DNA from: GCA-2737725 sp965229355
Lineage (GTDB): Bacteria; Pseudomonadota; Alphaproteobacteria; Rhodospirillales; Rhodospirillaceae
Direction of reading: 5' to 3'
DNA: 64,000 nucleotides
NCBI GenBank assembly: GCA_965229355.1
Contig: OZ245869.1
Span: 806,001 to 870,000, forward strand
Each line of letters begins with the position of its first letter. Position 1 is the stretch's first letter. The notes beneath the pieces were generated by a model, which saw only the letters and a program-made list of their open reading frames with translations, searched no databases and was not told the origin of the DNA. Position numbers and translations under genes: made by a program. This document shows positions 27,926 to 37,127 of this stretch, in pieces.

Positions 27926-27934
27926 TAGTCTCTC

Positions 27935-29233
27935 TTACGAAACACGTTCTAAAACAGCGAGGAAGAATCCATCGCAGCCATTTCGGGCGGGACTTAAGGT
28001 GAGATACGGGAACGGCCATTCAGGCATGGGGGTTTTCACGGCCTGCGGCCAAATGGTTTGCCAGGGAATGGCTTTAAATCGGGTGTCTTGCTCTAAAAAC
28101 GCATCGACGCGATTTTGATTTTCTTCGGGCAGCAGCGAACATGTGGCGTAAATCAATCGTCCGCCTTTCTTCACAGCATTCGCACCCTGTTGGAGGACGC
28201 GGGCTTGCACAATTGCCAGGCGTTCGAGATCTTCCGGTGTCAAACGCCACCGGGCATCAGGGTTACGACGCCACGACCCAACACCTGAACAGGGCGCATC
28301 AACCAACACACGATCAAATGAGTCGCGCTGGCGTTTTACCCACTTGTCGTTATCGCCTTCCAAGATACGTAAAGTGGCGTTATGCACGCCCGCTTTTCTG
28401 AGGCGCTGTTTCGAGCGAATCAAACGACCTGTCGCAACGTCGCACGCAACGATACGGCCTTTGTTGTTCATAGTTGCGGCAATCGCGAGTGTCTTACCGC
28501 CAGCACCTGCGCATAAATCCAACACCGCTTGCCCAGGTTTCGCATCGACCATCAGTGCACAAATTTGCGAGGCTTCGTCTTGCACTTCAAATTTGCCGCT
28601 GCGGAAATCCTTGTGCGATGCCAAGTTCATACGGCCGCGAACACGCATACCGATGGGGGACAGCAACGTCACTTCTGCCGCGTGACCTTCCTCACCCAAC
28701 TGAGTAAGCAAGCTTTCACGTTCGGCCTTTAATGTATTCACACGTAAATTCAAGGCAGCTTCAGTATTAAGAGCAGCAATTTCTGTGTCTGCGCGAGTGC
28801 CAAAGGCTTCGTCTAACTTCGGCAAAACCCAGAACGGCACTTCCAAGCGCACAGCGCGCGGCATTTCGGTGCGGTTTCTGTATTCCTCAACACGGTGGCC
28901 CATGCGGCGCTCGTTCTCAGACAACTTCGGCGCCCCAAAGCGCGCACCTGAGAAGAAGCCAGCGACGCGGTCCAGCGTCATTTCTTCGTTGGCGATCATG
29001 TCGGCCATGACCAGCAAACGCCCATTGGGGCCTTCAGTACCCAATAGCCAGCAGAGTTTTGCGTGTGTGCGCTGAATGCGCCAGGCTTGGTCTGAAATCG
29101 CGCGACGGTCTTTCGCGCCCACGAATTTACGGCCACGGAAAAACGACAACACCGTGCCATCCGCTGGGCGCGAAGAGCTCAGAATAGCGTCGATCAGTTC
29201 AATAGCGTCTTGGACGCGGGCGGACGGTGTCAT
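27935..29233 (-). CDS. RsmB/NOP-type RNA (cytosine-5) methyltransferase
   Basis: SAM-dependent rRNA/tRNA m5C methyltransferase of 432 residues. Motif I is DLCAGAGGKTLAIAA, motif IV VDAPCSGVGSWRRNPD, and motif VI YATCSLLPEENQ; the two catalytic cysteines (PC and TC) are present. The N-terminal region is a NusB/RsmB-like helical part. Presence between guaB and guaA is a common alphaproteobacterial order. The target base is uncertain, so I do not assign rsmB firmly. Confidence 0.92.
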   Translation of the reverse strand: MTPSARVQDAIELIDAILSSSRPADGTVLSFFRGRKFVGAKDRRAISDQAWRIQRTHAKLCWLLGTEGPNGRLLVMADMIANEEMTLDRVAGFFSGARFGAPKLSENERRMGHRVEEYRNRTEMPRAVRLEVPFWVLPKLDEAFGTRADTEIAALNTEAALNLRVNTLKAERESLLTQLGEEGHAAEVTLLSPIGMRVRGRMNLASHKDFRSGKFEVQDEASQICALMVDAKPGQAVLDLCAGAGGKTLAIAATMNNKGRIVACDVATGRLIRSKQRLRKAGVHNATLRILEGDNDKWVKRQRDSFDRVLVDAPCSGVGSWRRNPDARWRLTPEDLERLAIVQARVLQQGANAVKKGGRLIYATCSLLPEENQNRVDAFLEQDTRFKAIPWQTIWPQAVKTPMPEWPFPYLTLSPARNGCDGFFLAVLERVS

Positions 29234-29257
29234 ACTGCGGGTTACTTTTTCATTTTA

Positions 29258-29304
29258 GGCATGATCTTTTCGGAAAACCGGCTTCCACTTTTCCGGATCA
29301 TGCC
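29258..29304. repeat. Palindromic intergenic repeat of a type known from Hyphomicrobiales
   Basis: GGCATGATC (29258-29266) pairs perfectly with GATCATGCC (29296-29304), and the inner CGGAAAA (29271-29277) pairs with TTTTCCG (29289-29295); four extra bases bulge on the left arm. The same sequence type (GCATGATC...GGAAAACCGG...TTTTCCGGATCATGC) is a dispersed repeat in rhizobial genomes, from memory. It lies in the 102-base gap between guaB and the RsmB-type gene and may act as a transcript-stabilising or attenuating hairpin. Confidence 0.75.
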
Positions 29305-29335
29305 CTGTCGTTCCCGCAGATGTTGCGGAAAAAGT

Positions 29336-30808
29336 TTAAGTGTTGTTGACGCGATAGTTTGGCGGCTCACGGGTCACCATTACATCGTGCACATGGCTTT
29401 CACGCATGCCCGCAGATGTCACACGGCGGAACTTCGAGTTCTTTTGCATTTCAGGAATGGTGGCATTACCGGTGTAGCCCATGGAGGCCTTCAAGCCGCC
29501 GACGAGTTGATGCACCACACCGCCAACAGGGCCCTTATAAGGCACGCGGCCTTCAACGCCCTCGGGCACCAGCTTCATGTTATCGCGCACTTCTTCTTGG
29601 AAGTAGCGATCAGCCGAGCCGCGCGCCATAGCGCCCAACGAGCCCATGCCGCGATAATCTTTATAGGTACGGCCCTGGTACAGCACCACTTCGCCTGGGC
29701 TTTCATCAGTGCCTGCAAGCAGCGAGCCGACCATGACTGTGCTTGCGCCTGCGGCGATGGCTTTCGCCAAATCGCCTGAGCTTTTGATACCGCCATCGGC
29801 AATGACTGGCACGCCGCTTTTGCGTGCTTCTTCGGCGACCTCCATGATGGCGGTCAGTTGCGGCACGCCCACGCCTGCGACAATGCGCGTAGTGCAGATC
29901 GAGCCTGGACCAATGCCAACCTTCACTGCATCAGCACCGGCTTCAATTAACGCTCGAGCCGCTTCAGGGGTCGCGATATTGCCAGCAACAACTTGCGTAT
30001 AATTCGACAAACGTTTGATCGCCTTTACGGTATCCACAACGCCAGCAGAATGACCGTGTGCCGTATCAACAACCACAACATCCACACCCGCTTCTAACAA
30101 AGCTTCCGCGCGCGTCACGCCATCGCCACCGACACCCGTCGCAGCCGCGACAAGGAGTCGGCCTTGGTCATCTTTCGCCGCCAGGGGGTGAGCACGGGCT
30201 TTGTCGATGTCTTTCACTGTCACCAAGCCGACGCAGCGATAGTCTTTATCGACCACCAATAATTTCTCGATGCGATGTTGATGCAGCAGTTTGATCGCTT
30301 CATTGCGCTCGACGTTTTCAGACGCGGTGATCAGCTTGTCTTTGGTCATCAGGTCACTGACTTTTTGCGTCATGTCAGTCGCAAAACGGACATCACGATT
30401 GGTCAGGATACCCACCAGCTTGCCCGAACCGCGCTCCACCACCGGAATACCGGAAATGCGGTTTTGTTCGCGAAGACGGAATGCATCGGCCAAAGTTTGG
30501 TCCGGGTGAATCGTGACCGGGTTAACCACCATGCCCGATTCAAACTTCTTCACGCGGCGCACTTCCTGCGCCTGCAATTCGATGCTTAAGTTTTTATGCA
30601 GGACGCCAATGCCGCCCAGTTGCGCCATCGCGATGGCCAAAGCCGATTCCGTGACGGTGTCCATCGCCGCTGAGATCAGCGGAATGTTCAAAGACACGGT
30701 TTTGGTGAACTGGGTCGCAGTATTGGCTTGGGCAGGGAGGACCGAGGAGGCCGCGGGCACAAGAAGGACGTCATCAAACGTCAGGGCTTCAGCGATCACC
30801 ATTGGCAC
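29336..30808 (-). CDS. guaB: IMP dehydrogenase
   Basis: NAD-dependent oxidation of IMP to XMP, the committed step to GMP. The 490-residue TIM barrel holds the catalytic cysteine in GPGSICTTRIV, the flap arginine region near ADRYFQEE, and a pair of CBS domains (about 95-205, e.g. NRISGIPVVERG). ATG 30808 starts the typical LTFDDVLLVPA segment after a few residues. It leads the purine part of the minus-strand run; guaA is two genes downstream. A small imperfect hairpin lies upstream at 30845-30866. Confidence 0.98.
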   Translation of the reverse strand: MPMVIAEALTFDDVLLVPAASSVLPAQANTATQFTKTVSLNIPLISAAMDTVTESALAIAMAQLGGIGVLHKNLSIELQAQEVRRVKKFESGMVVNPVTIHPDQTLADAFRLREQNRISGIPVVERGSGKLVGILTNRDVRFATDMTQKVSDLMTKDKLITASENVERNEAIKLLHQHRIEKLLVVDKDYRCVGLVTVKDIDKARAHPLAAKDDQGRLLVAAATGVGGDGVTRAEALLEAGVDVVVVDTAHGHSAGVVDTVKAIKRLSNYTQVVAGNIATPEAARALIEAGADAVKVGIGPGSICTTRIVAGVGVPQLTAIMEVAEEARKSGVPVIADGGIKSSGDLAKAIAAGASTVMVGSLLAGTDESPGEVVLYQGRTYKDYRGMGSLGAMARGSADRYFQEEVRDNMKLVPEGVEGRVPYKGPVGGVVHQLVGGLKASMGYTGNATIPEMQKNSKFRRVTSAGMRESHVHDVMVTREPPNYRVNNT

Positions 30809-30932
30809 CTCTTTCTAACCAGTCGCATCCTCCAATGGGAAAATGCGCCCTAAATCCAGGGTGCGCGGGCTTATGACATGGTTTTTTGGGCGGAGCAACC
30901 CAGCAGATCAGCAGGGCCAATATGCAGGTTTG

Positions 30933-31667
30933 CTAGCCCTTAAAACCTGTCGCCAGGAGGTAAATTTCCGACGAATCCTTACGGCTGGCAGCAGGTTTAG
31001 CGTGCTTGGCAACGACACATTTAGTTTTAATTTGCTTCAAAAGGTCGCCCTCGGTGCCGCCTTGAAACACCTTACAAAGGAAGATGCCGCCTGGTGCCAG
31101 AACCTCCTCGGCAAAGGCCCAGGCCAATTCGGCCAAAGCCATGATTCGCAAGTGATCGGTACCCGCATGGCCCGTCGCAGGTGCCGCCATATCGCTTAAA
31201 ACGACATCAGCTTTCGAGCCGCCCAGCGCGTTTTTCAGTACTTCGGGTGCCTTATCGAACGTAAAATCCATCGTCAGGCAGGTCGCACCCGGCACCGCAT
31301 CCCACGGGTTGATGTCGATCCCGACAACAAGGCCTTTTGTTTTCTCGGGCTTTACACGCTGTACGGCGACCTGGGTCCAGCCACCCGGCGCCGCCCCCAA
31401 ATCCACAACCTTTTGACCCGGCTTCAGAAAATGAAACTTGTCATCAAGTTCAATCAACTTGAATGCAGCCCGGCTGCGATACCCTTCAGCCTTGGCGCGA
31501 TGCACATACGGATCATTCAATTGGCGTTGCAGCCAACGCTGAGAAGAAATGGTGCGGCCACGCCCCGTTTTCACCTGCACCTTTGCGCCGCGCATATCCA
31601 TGCTGCGTCCGCTAGAGCCCCGTTTCTTTTCGCCGCCACCTGATTTGGAAGTTTTCATCGTCGCCAA
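30933..31667 (-). CDS. rlmE: 23S rRNA 2'-O-ribose methyltransferase RlmE (FtsJ/RrmJ)
   Basis: Methylates U2552 of 23S rRNA in E. coli. The catalytic K-D-K-E set is visible: K70 in RSRAAFKL, D in VVLSDMAAP, K in LCKVFQGG and E in SSEIYLLATGF. SAM motif I is DLGAAPGGW (89-97). The N-terminus (1-40) is a basic Gly/Ser/Lys-rich extension. 244 residues. It lies 21 bases after the Ppx/GppA gene, a usual alphaproteobacterial pair. Confidence 0.95.
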   Translation of the reverse strand: MATMKTSKSGGGEKKRGSSGRSMDMRGAKVQVKTGRGRTISSQRWLQRQLNDPYVHRAKAEGYRSRAAFKLIELDDKFHFLKPGQKVVDLGAAPGGWTQVAVQRVKPEKTKGLVVGIDINPWDAVPGATCLTMDFTFDKAPEVLKNALGGSKADVVLSDMAAPATGHAGTDHLRIMALAELAWAFAEEVLAPGGIFLCKVFQGGTEGDLLKQIKTKCVVAKHAKPAASRKDSSEIYLLATGFKG

Positions 31668-31688
31668 CTCACGAAGTATTGGCGAGAG

Positions 31689-32753
31689 TTATAGCGCGCA
31701 CGTCGCCGATTGCACGCGCGACCTTGCAGGGTGGATCATTTCCATCAACAGCCCTTCGCGCAAACCCCGGTCGGCCACCCGCAACGTCCCCACTGGCCAC
31801 ATGTCGCAAATGGCTTCTAAAATAGCGCAACCCGCCAGCACCAAATCGGCCCGCTGCCAGCCAATACAAGGTTCAGCAGCGCGTTGATGAAGCGACATTT
31901 TGCACAGCGCGCGGCTTTTATTCATCAGCGTATCGAAATCAAGCGTAATGCCATCGACTGCTGTGCGATCATATCGCTGCAAGCCCAACGACAAGCCGCC
32001 AAGGGTTGTCACGGTGCCTGATGTACCAATCATTTGAATATGACCTTGATTGATCATCGCGCGCAGATCGTGCTTATCCTCAAAGGGCTCCAGCAGCTTC
32101 GCCGCATGGCTGGCCACTTCTTTGTATGTTCGCTCACACAAATCGCCACCACCGCAATCTTCAGCGACCGTGACCACGCCCATGGGCAGCGAGATACAAT
32201 CAATCACTGACAGCGACCCATCAGCCTGCACTTTCACGTATAACACTTCGGTGGAGCCGCCGCCGATATCAAACAACAAAGCTTGCGGAACGGTATGATT
32301 CAACAAAGCAGCGCAACCTTTTAAGGCCAGCGTTGCTTCTTCTTCAGCAGAAATAATTTCGAGGTCAAGGCCCGCTTCACGCTGAACGCGATCCAAGAAC
32401 TCATCGCAGTTCTCAGCCCGACGACAGGCTTCAGTGGCCACATGACGCGAGAACGCCACATGACGTTTGAGCATTTTATCAGAACAACGTTTCAACGCTT
32501 CGATGGTGCGATCCATCGCCTCGTTCGACAAACGGCCAGACCGGCTTAAGCCTTCACCCAAGCGCGTCACACGTGAAAATGAATCGAGCACATAAAAATC
32601 GCCGCCCGAAGGTTTGGCGATCAGCATACGGCAGTTATTGGTCCCAAGATCGAGCGCCGCAAAAAGAGGCTGCGCGCTTTTCAATGGCGCTTCGCCTTCG
32701 CACACGTCTGTATTTACCGGCGCATTCTCGCCGGACCAGCGACCATGATTCAT
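31689..32753 (-). CDS. ppx: Ppx/GppA family phosphatase
   Basis: Exopolyphosphatase/guanosine pentaphosphatase family of 354 residues, shorter than E. coli Ppx because it has only the actin-like Ppx/GppA core. The N-terminal phosphate loop is AALDLGTNNCRMLIAKP (about 33-49), the central motif LLFDIGGGSTEV and the later MIGTSGTVTTLGGL. Members hydrolyse polyphosphate or pppGpp; which one is unknown. The start at 32753 leaves a 30-residue unconserved leader, so an internal start is possible. rlmE follows after 21 bases. Confidence 0.92.
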   Translation of the reverse strand: MNHGRWSGENAPVNTDVCEGEAPLKSAQPLFAALDLGTNNCRMLIAKPSGGDFYVLDSFSRVTRLGEGLSRSGRLSNEAMDRTIEALKRCSDKMLKRHVAFSRHVATEACRRAENCDEFLDRVQREAGLDLEIISAEEEATLALKGCAALLNHTVPQALLFDIGGGSTEVLYVKVQADGSLSVIDCISLPMGVVTVAEDCGGGDLCERTYKEVASHAAKLLEPFEDKHDLRAMINQGHIQMIGTSGTVTTLGGLSLGLQRYDRTAVDGITLDFDTLMNKSRALCKMSLHQRAAEPCIGWQRADLVLAGCAILEAICDMWPVGTLRVADRGLREGLLMEMIHPARSRVQSATCAL

Positions 32754-32930
32754 GGTCGACCTTCCCTGACTTCACACCGCGCAAAGCAGCTCGTGGTTTC
32801 CGGCGCCGCGGTGATTAAAAGAATTTTCCCGCACTCATGCTACCGGTTCCCCTGGCCAGGGTGAAGCGTTTCAGCGAATTTTCTGGCGATTTCAGGGGGT
32901 TGGCAGGCGTTTGGGGGCCCAGCACACATA

Positions 32931-32952
32931 TATATAGTAGGTATATAGTAGG
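32931..32952 (+). repeat. Tandem 11-base repeat TATATAGTAGG x2
   Basis: Two adjacent identical copies (32931-32941 and 32942-32952) lie in the 232-base gap after the MFS gene. A related AT-rich string (TATATATATGTAGTATGTAT) lies at 34472-34491, on the other side of the same gene. Function unknown; perhaps protein binding sites or slippage products. Confidence 0.7.
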
Positions 32953-32985
32953 TATGCAGAACCCTGTGCGGTTTTAGCAAGGAAA

Positions 32986-34197
32986 CTAGGCTGCCGGTTT
33001 ACCTTGGGATAGCGCGCCAGGAGCTGCGGCCGACTGTTTTGGGCCTTCTTTCACGAAGCGGAAAGCCTGCCCCACGATGAACAGCAGCAGCACAGCAATC
33101 ACGATGTACATTGCACGGAACCCAAACTCTTGGGTGAGCGCGCCCGCGAGTAACGTGCCAACAATGCGGCCACTCAGTTGCGTTGAGGTCGTTACGCCCT
33201 GGATCACGCCTGCGTAGCCTTCGGGCGCATGGCGTGAAATGACCGAGGCCAAAACCGTCCCCCACAAAGGTGCTGAAAACGAGACGATCCACAACAAACC
33301 AAACGCATATTGTGATCCCGACAAGAAGATAAACACCGTGATGCAAATAAGGTCGATGGATGACGCAATTAGCACTGTCTTCTCGTCACCAAAACGTTTG
33401 GTGAAAAAGCCGATCAAGGCAAAGCTTGTCACCAAAAACCCTAAGCTGAGCAACGAATAGAAATAACTGGTTTGGCTGGCCGACCAGCCCACCGACATGC
33501 CCCAGAACGGATACAGCAACTGCTCAGAATTAAATTTAAAGCCTGATGCAAAAATCATCGCCGTGAGAATGAACAACGACGGCGTTTTGAAGATGGTCTT
33601 GAAATCGGCTTTAGGCTTCGGTTTACCTGGCGCACCCGCAGTGGCTGGATCTTTCTTTGCATCTTTCATGAAGATGAGAACAACCAAGCCCGCCAGCAAC
33701 GACAATCCGCCTGCGACCATGCATGGCAGGAAGTGATCAAAGTCTGCTTCCGCGCCGGACATGAAGAAGCCGCCCAACGATGGACCAATGGCAAGGCCAG
33801 CCCCCATTGAACCAAACACGTAGCCCATGCCTTTGGCACGGTCTTTCGGGGCTGTGTTATCGGCGATATAAGCCAACGCAATCGAGTTAGAGCCATGGAA
33901 CACGCCTTGCAGCGCACGCGTTGCAAACAACGCCCACAACGAATTGGCAAATGCAAAGGCCATGAAGGCAACTGCTGTACCAACTAAGGTACACGTCATC
34001 GCCGCGCGACGACCAAGTTTGTCGGAGACACGGCCCCACAACGGATTACCGATGATGCCCACCAACGGCATCAACGAAAATAAGATCGATACTTCAAAAG
34101 GTGTAGCACCGTAATGCTTACCCAAGTAGGGCAGCATCGGCAGCACAAGACTGACCGGAATGGCGTTAATCAGAACCGCAGCGAGAACGACCGGCAT
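32986..34197 (-). CDS. MFS transporter, TetA/DHA1-like
   Basis: A 403-residue, 12-helix transporter. Motif A, GRVSDKLGRR, follows helix 2; motif C-like GSMGAGLAIGPSLGG in helix 5 points to the drug/H+ antiporter group (DHA1, TetA-like). The N-terminus starts directly in helix 1 (LINAIPVSLVLPMLPYL). A proton-driven efflux role is inferred; the substrate is unknown. It stands alone between the ppx gene and tRNA-Gln and is flanked by similar AT-rich repeats. Confidence 0.87.
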   Translation of the reverse strand: MPVVLAAVLINAIPVSLVLPMLPYLGKHYGATPFEVSILFSLMPLVGIIGNPLWGRVSDKLGRRAAMTCTLVGTAVAFMAFAFANSLWALFATRALQGVFHGSNSIALAYIADNTAPKDRAKGMGYVFGSMGAGLAIGPSLGGFFMSGAEADFDHFLPCMVAGGLSLLAGLVVLIFMKDAKKDPATAGAPGKPKPKADFKTIFKTPSLFILTAMIFASGFKFNSEQLLYPFWGMSVGWSASQTSYFYSLLSLGFLVTSFALIGFFTKRFGDEKTVLIASSIDLICITVFIFLSGSQYAFGLLWIVSFSAPLWGTVLASVISRHAPEGYAGVIQGVTTSTQLSGRIVGTLLAGALTQEFGFRAMYIVIAVLLLFIVGQAFRFVKEGPKQSAAAPGALSQGKPAA

Positions 34198-34535
34198 CCG
34201 CTTCCCCTTTTTGACGAATAGTCAGACCTGCGCGGTGAACTGACAACGATACTCAACGCGGGCCTCTTCGGCGCACCCTAGCCGCTCGCCTGAAGGCCCA
34301 AAAGGCTAGTGCCAACTTGCCGCCAAAGGCTGGTCAGGATCAGGCCATAAGCCGCAAGTTGGCATACGAAACAGCAAAACATGCAGCAAAAGCGTATTTA
34401 TAGGGAAAACGCGCTGTAATGCGGTCGGGAACGGAGGCGACACTTCTACGAGATCGTACAATTTCACACTTTATATATATGTAGTATGTATAGCGCGCTG
34501 GCACTCACCTGGGGTTTGCGACTCAGCCCTGATGG
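34198..34535. other. Intergenic region between MFS gene and tRNA-Gln
   Basis: No gene is seen. The region should hold the promoters for the leftward MFS gene and the rightward tRNA. The only notable element is the alternating TA-rich stretch at 34472-34492, 44 bases before the tRNA. I cannot place -10 and -35 boxes with confidence. Confidence 0.5.
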
Positions 34536-34609
34536 TGGGGGATCGTCTAACGGTAGGACCCCAGACTCTGACTCTGGTTGTCTAGGTTCGAATCCTAGTC
34601 CCCCAGCCA
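34536..34609 (+). tRNA. tRNA-Gln (anticodon CTG)
   Basis: The cloverleaf folds fully: acceptor TGGGGGA/TCCCCCA, D-arm GTCT...GGAC, anticodon stem CCAGA/TCTGG with loop CTCTGAC (anticodon CTG at 34568-34570), T-arm CTAGG-TTCGAAT-CCTAG, discriminator G and encoded CCA at 34607-34609. It borders the accessory island that starts at 35170. I found no integrase and no second copy of the tRNA 3' end. Confidence 0.96.
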
Positions 34610-35169
34610 ACCTTTCTTGTGTAAAGCGCCACTCGCGTTCTCTGCGACGAAAAGCCGCGCTTTGCGGGCCATTCGCGGGTTTTACAGCTTCTAGATATTC
34701 TCCGGTCCCGCACACCCGCCATTTCCCTCAAACATCAGGCGGTTTTGCTCTGGAGGCCGTTTCGGCACTCGCGGACTTAAGCCAATCCGCAAGACTGGGG
34801 TCGGAGTTTTGAGAGATACTCAGTGAATGACGCACAGCAATAAGCTGCGCATGTGGCTATGCAACGTTAGTTTGCAGGATTGGCTAGGATCTAAACCCAA
34901 GCTAATTGGGTTGTGTCGACCAAGTTACAGGCAGAGTTCGAAGCATGTCTTCAACTTTAAGATGCTCGGGTTGGCGGCCATCGAGAATGGCCTCCGCAAT
35001 GTCAGGAGCAAGATGGACTAAAGGAAATCGAGGCTCTGAATTACGGCAAAAGCGCCCTCAGTATCCATAATTCTTCGTTATGCGACGAGACATAATACTT
35101 GTACCGCAGTGCCCATAGCATTGCGACGGAACTATCAGGATAGCGCGCCGCCTCTGAAGCCGCGGCGCT
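34610..35169. other. Non-coding 560 bases between tRNA-Gln and the accessory island
   Basis: Short ORFs here lack ribosome binding sites and recognisable products. I see no terminator for the DUF1838 operon that ends at 35170, no attachment-site duplication and no mobile-element remnant. This is the likely left boundary of the island. Confidence 0.5.
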
Positions 35170-36060
35170 TTATTTATCGAATGCGCTGAGATCGACCTTG
35201 AGCAGCTCGGGGTGCTGGCTGGTTGCGCGCGTATAGAATTCTATCGGCAGCTGGTGCACTCCATCCAGCTTACGACCACTCCACAGACCAAACATATGGC
35301 CTTTCACGTCGCCCATTTCTAACCACTTCGGAAACGGGAACACGAACCCTCCCGCTGTCTCCATCGGAAGGCGCAAAAGTCGTCGATTCTTGAAATCCTT
35401 TAAGCGCGACCAAGAATGCGATGCTTCGATGAAGGGGGTCACCCAATTATCCGGTGGAACGCGAATCTGCTCAGCCTTCACTACATCACCTTCGACGCGG
35501 AAAAAATTATACGATGGCGTAAATGACGCGCCCTTGCGATCAAGTGGCCGCTTTCCTTCAGGCGAATAGAACATTCCGGGGTCGGATGTCAGCACCGTTG
35601 GCGGAAAAGCTACTTCTTTTTCTGTGATCGGATTCTTAATCGTATCAATAAACGTACCGGTCGTCAGATCCCGGGGGTACGACAGATTGTGCCCATGGAC
35701 GCGGTAAAGGTGGGGCCCAATCAATCGGTGATGCGAAAACTCAATCCCCTCCTGACGTGCAAGAGGCACGACAGCGCGGTTCTCAGCGACGATAAAAACA
35801 TTCCAGCAGTACCATAGCAGAACGTCGGCCTCGGGCTTGAGATCACGGAATAGCCGAAACTCTGCTTCTAACTTCTCAACAGGATCTAGAAACACCATAG
35901 GCTGTGAGATCAATCGGTCTGCATCGCTTGCTGCATGGGCCATGGACGAACCAGCACCAAACATGGCACCCGCTGCCATGAGGATAGTCTGCCTTCGCTC
36001 ATGATTGATCAGCGAATCTTCATATGAGCCAAACCCACGCTTCAGTATATCAAGCATCAC
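35170..36060 (-). CDS. DUF1838 family protein, copy A
   Basis: A 296-residue exported protein of the DUF1838 family, whose reaction is unknown. A twin-arginine stretch (NHERRQTILMAAGAMFG) precedes an Ala-rich segment ending SSMAHA, so Tat export is likely. The core shows the pattern shared by all five copies: an aromatic strand (WYCWNVFIV), then YPRDLTTGTFIDTIKNPIT. Copies A and C are most alike (EGIEFSHH/EGIEYSYF, the HGHNLSYPRDL/HAHNISFPRDL segment, and DPG-[MT]). It is the last of three DUF1838 genes in the operon running from 40160 to 35170. I cannot name cofactor or substrate. Confidence 0.85.
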   Translation of the reverse strand: MMLDILKRGFGSYEDSLINHERRQTILMAAGAMFGAGSSMAHAASDADRLISQPMVFLDPVEKLEAEFRLFRDLKPEADVLLWYCWNVFIVAENRAVVPLARQEGIEFSHHRLIGPHLYRVHGHNLSYPRDLTTGTFIDTIKNPITEKEVAFPPTVLTSDPGMFYSPEGKRPLDRKGASFTPSYNFFRVEGDVVKAEQIRVPPDNWVTPFIEASHSWSRLKDFKNRRLLRLPMETAGGFVFPFPKWLEMGDVKGHMFGLWSGRKLDGVHQLPIEFYTRATSQHPELLKVDLSAFDK

Positions 36061-36091
36061 GCATGTCCCAACTCAACAGAGTTACCGTTTG

Positions 36092-37093
36092 TTAAGGGTC
36101 TTTCCTTGGAGCTGGCTTCTGCTCGCGGGCATACAATTCCAGTGAAGATAACGACGGTTCTTCCCATGTCTTTGGCGCATCGAGAAATTTAGGATAGTGC
36201 TTTGCAATATGCGCGACGATACGCTGGTCCGGCATATCTTCCGGCCCCTTCACGCTGGCAAAGTTACAGTTGTAGAGACAATGCCCCTCAGCCTGCCCCA
36301 TCAGTAGCCAAGGCAGCCAGGGCGTCACCCGCCCCCACACGCCAGTGCTTTCAATTGTTGTAAGTTCAGGATTCTGAAGGTCGGCGAGCGAGAGAGAATA
36401 ATTAAATGTCTCACTGACACGATTCATCGGCCCCGAACTTTCACGCACCCAGACTTTTGGATCTAGCGCATTTGGGTAATGGAGGTGGACGTGCATCTCC
36501 ATCATCAACTTGCCGCCGATCATCTGCCAGTTCAAAATGAATGGGCGCGGCTCACGTTTCTCGGCGTTCAATCCACCATATGACGGCGGGTCAGGCCAAA
36601 CGTCCTTAAAAACAGCGTTAAAGGGATCATTGGCAACTGGCACTACGCGAACTATCTCGCCTGTAAATGGGTTTTCCATTTGCTCAAGGATCTCGCCAGT
36701 CTTGAGGTCGGTATAGAAAACGATCTCGCGCAGAACGCGGCGATAGCCATAACCAGGCCCTTCGAAAGGCAGTAGCCGATTGCATCCGATTCCGCGGAAG
36801 CCGCAAATGTCCTTTACTGCACCGTTCGGTGCCACCCCCATAACGTACCCATCGATCCACCCGTAATGGGTCGATTTCATATCGAGGTTTGAAGTTAGCT
36901 TCAGATAAGCATCGACATTGCCGCGGCCAGTCGACAAGTCATACGTGGGCCCACTTAGCGATACACGCTTCGCAGGGGACGACATAGCAAAGGCGCGGCC
37001 TGACGCAAGCGCCACTTCCGCAGCCGATGCTGCAGTAAACATTGTGCCAAGCGACAGCAAGTTACGGCGCTCTACCGATAAGAAATCCGTCAT
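36092..37093 (-). CDS. DUF1838 family protein, copy B
   Basis: A 333-residue DUF1838 protein with an N-terminal twin-arginine signal (VERRNLLSLGTMFTAASAA). The core has FYTDLKTGEILEQMENPFTG and a C-terminal half with WVRESSGPMNRVSE, TPWLPWLLMGQAEGHCLYN. These are shared with copy D (WKRESSGPRIQIS, RPWQPWMLM, GHCLYS), so B and D form a subgroup. ATG 37093 is chosen because it starts the signal; the ORF extends to 37195 and overlaps copy C. It lies between copies A and C in the operon, with a gap of about 31 bases to copy A. Function unknown. Confidence 0.86.
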   Translation of the reverse strand: MTDFLSVERRNLLSLGTMFTAASAAEVALASGRAFAMSSPAKRVSLSGPTYDLSTGRGNVDAYLKLTSNLDMKSTHYGWIDGYVMGVAPNGAVKDICGFRGIGCNRLLPFEGPGYGYRRVLREIVFYTDLKTGEILEQMENPFTGEIVRVVPVANDPFNAVFKDVWPDPPSYGGLNAEKREPRPFILNWQMIGGKLMMEMHVHLHYPNALDPKVWVRESSGPMNRVSETFNYSLSLADLQNPELTTIESTGVWGRVTPWLPWLLMGQAEGHCLYNCNFASVKGPEDMPDQRIVAHIAKHYPKFLDAPKTWEEPSLSSLELYAREQKPAPRKDP

Positions 37094-37127
37094 TTTCTGT
37101 AGTCCTTCTTCCACGAAAGGCGCATGG

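Noticed and set aside
30845..30866. Imperfect hairpin (GCGCCCT/AGGGTGCGC) upstream of guaB
   Set aside because: The stem has a two-base bulge and no U run; possible rlmE terminator but not supported enough to list as a feature.
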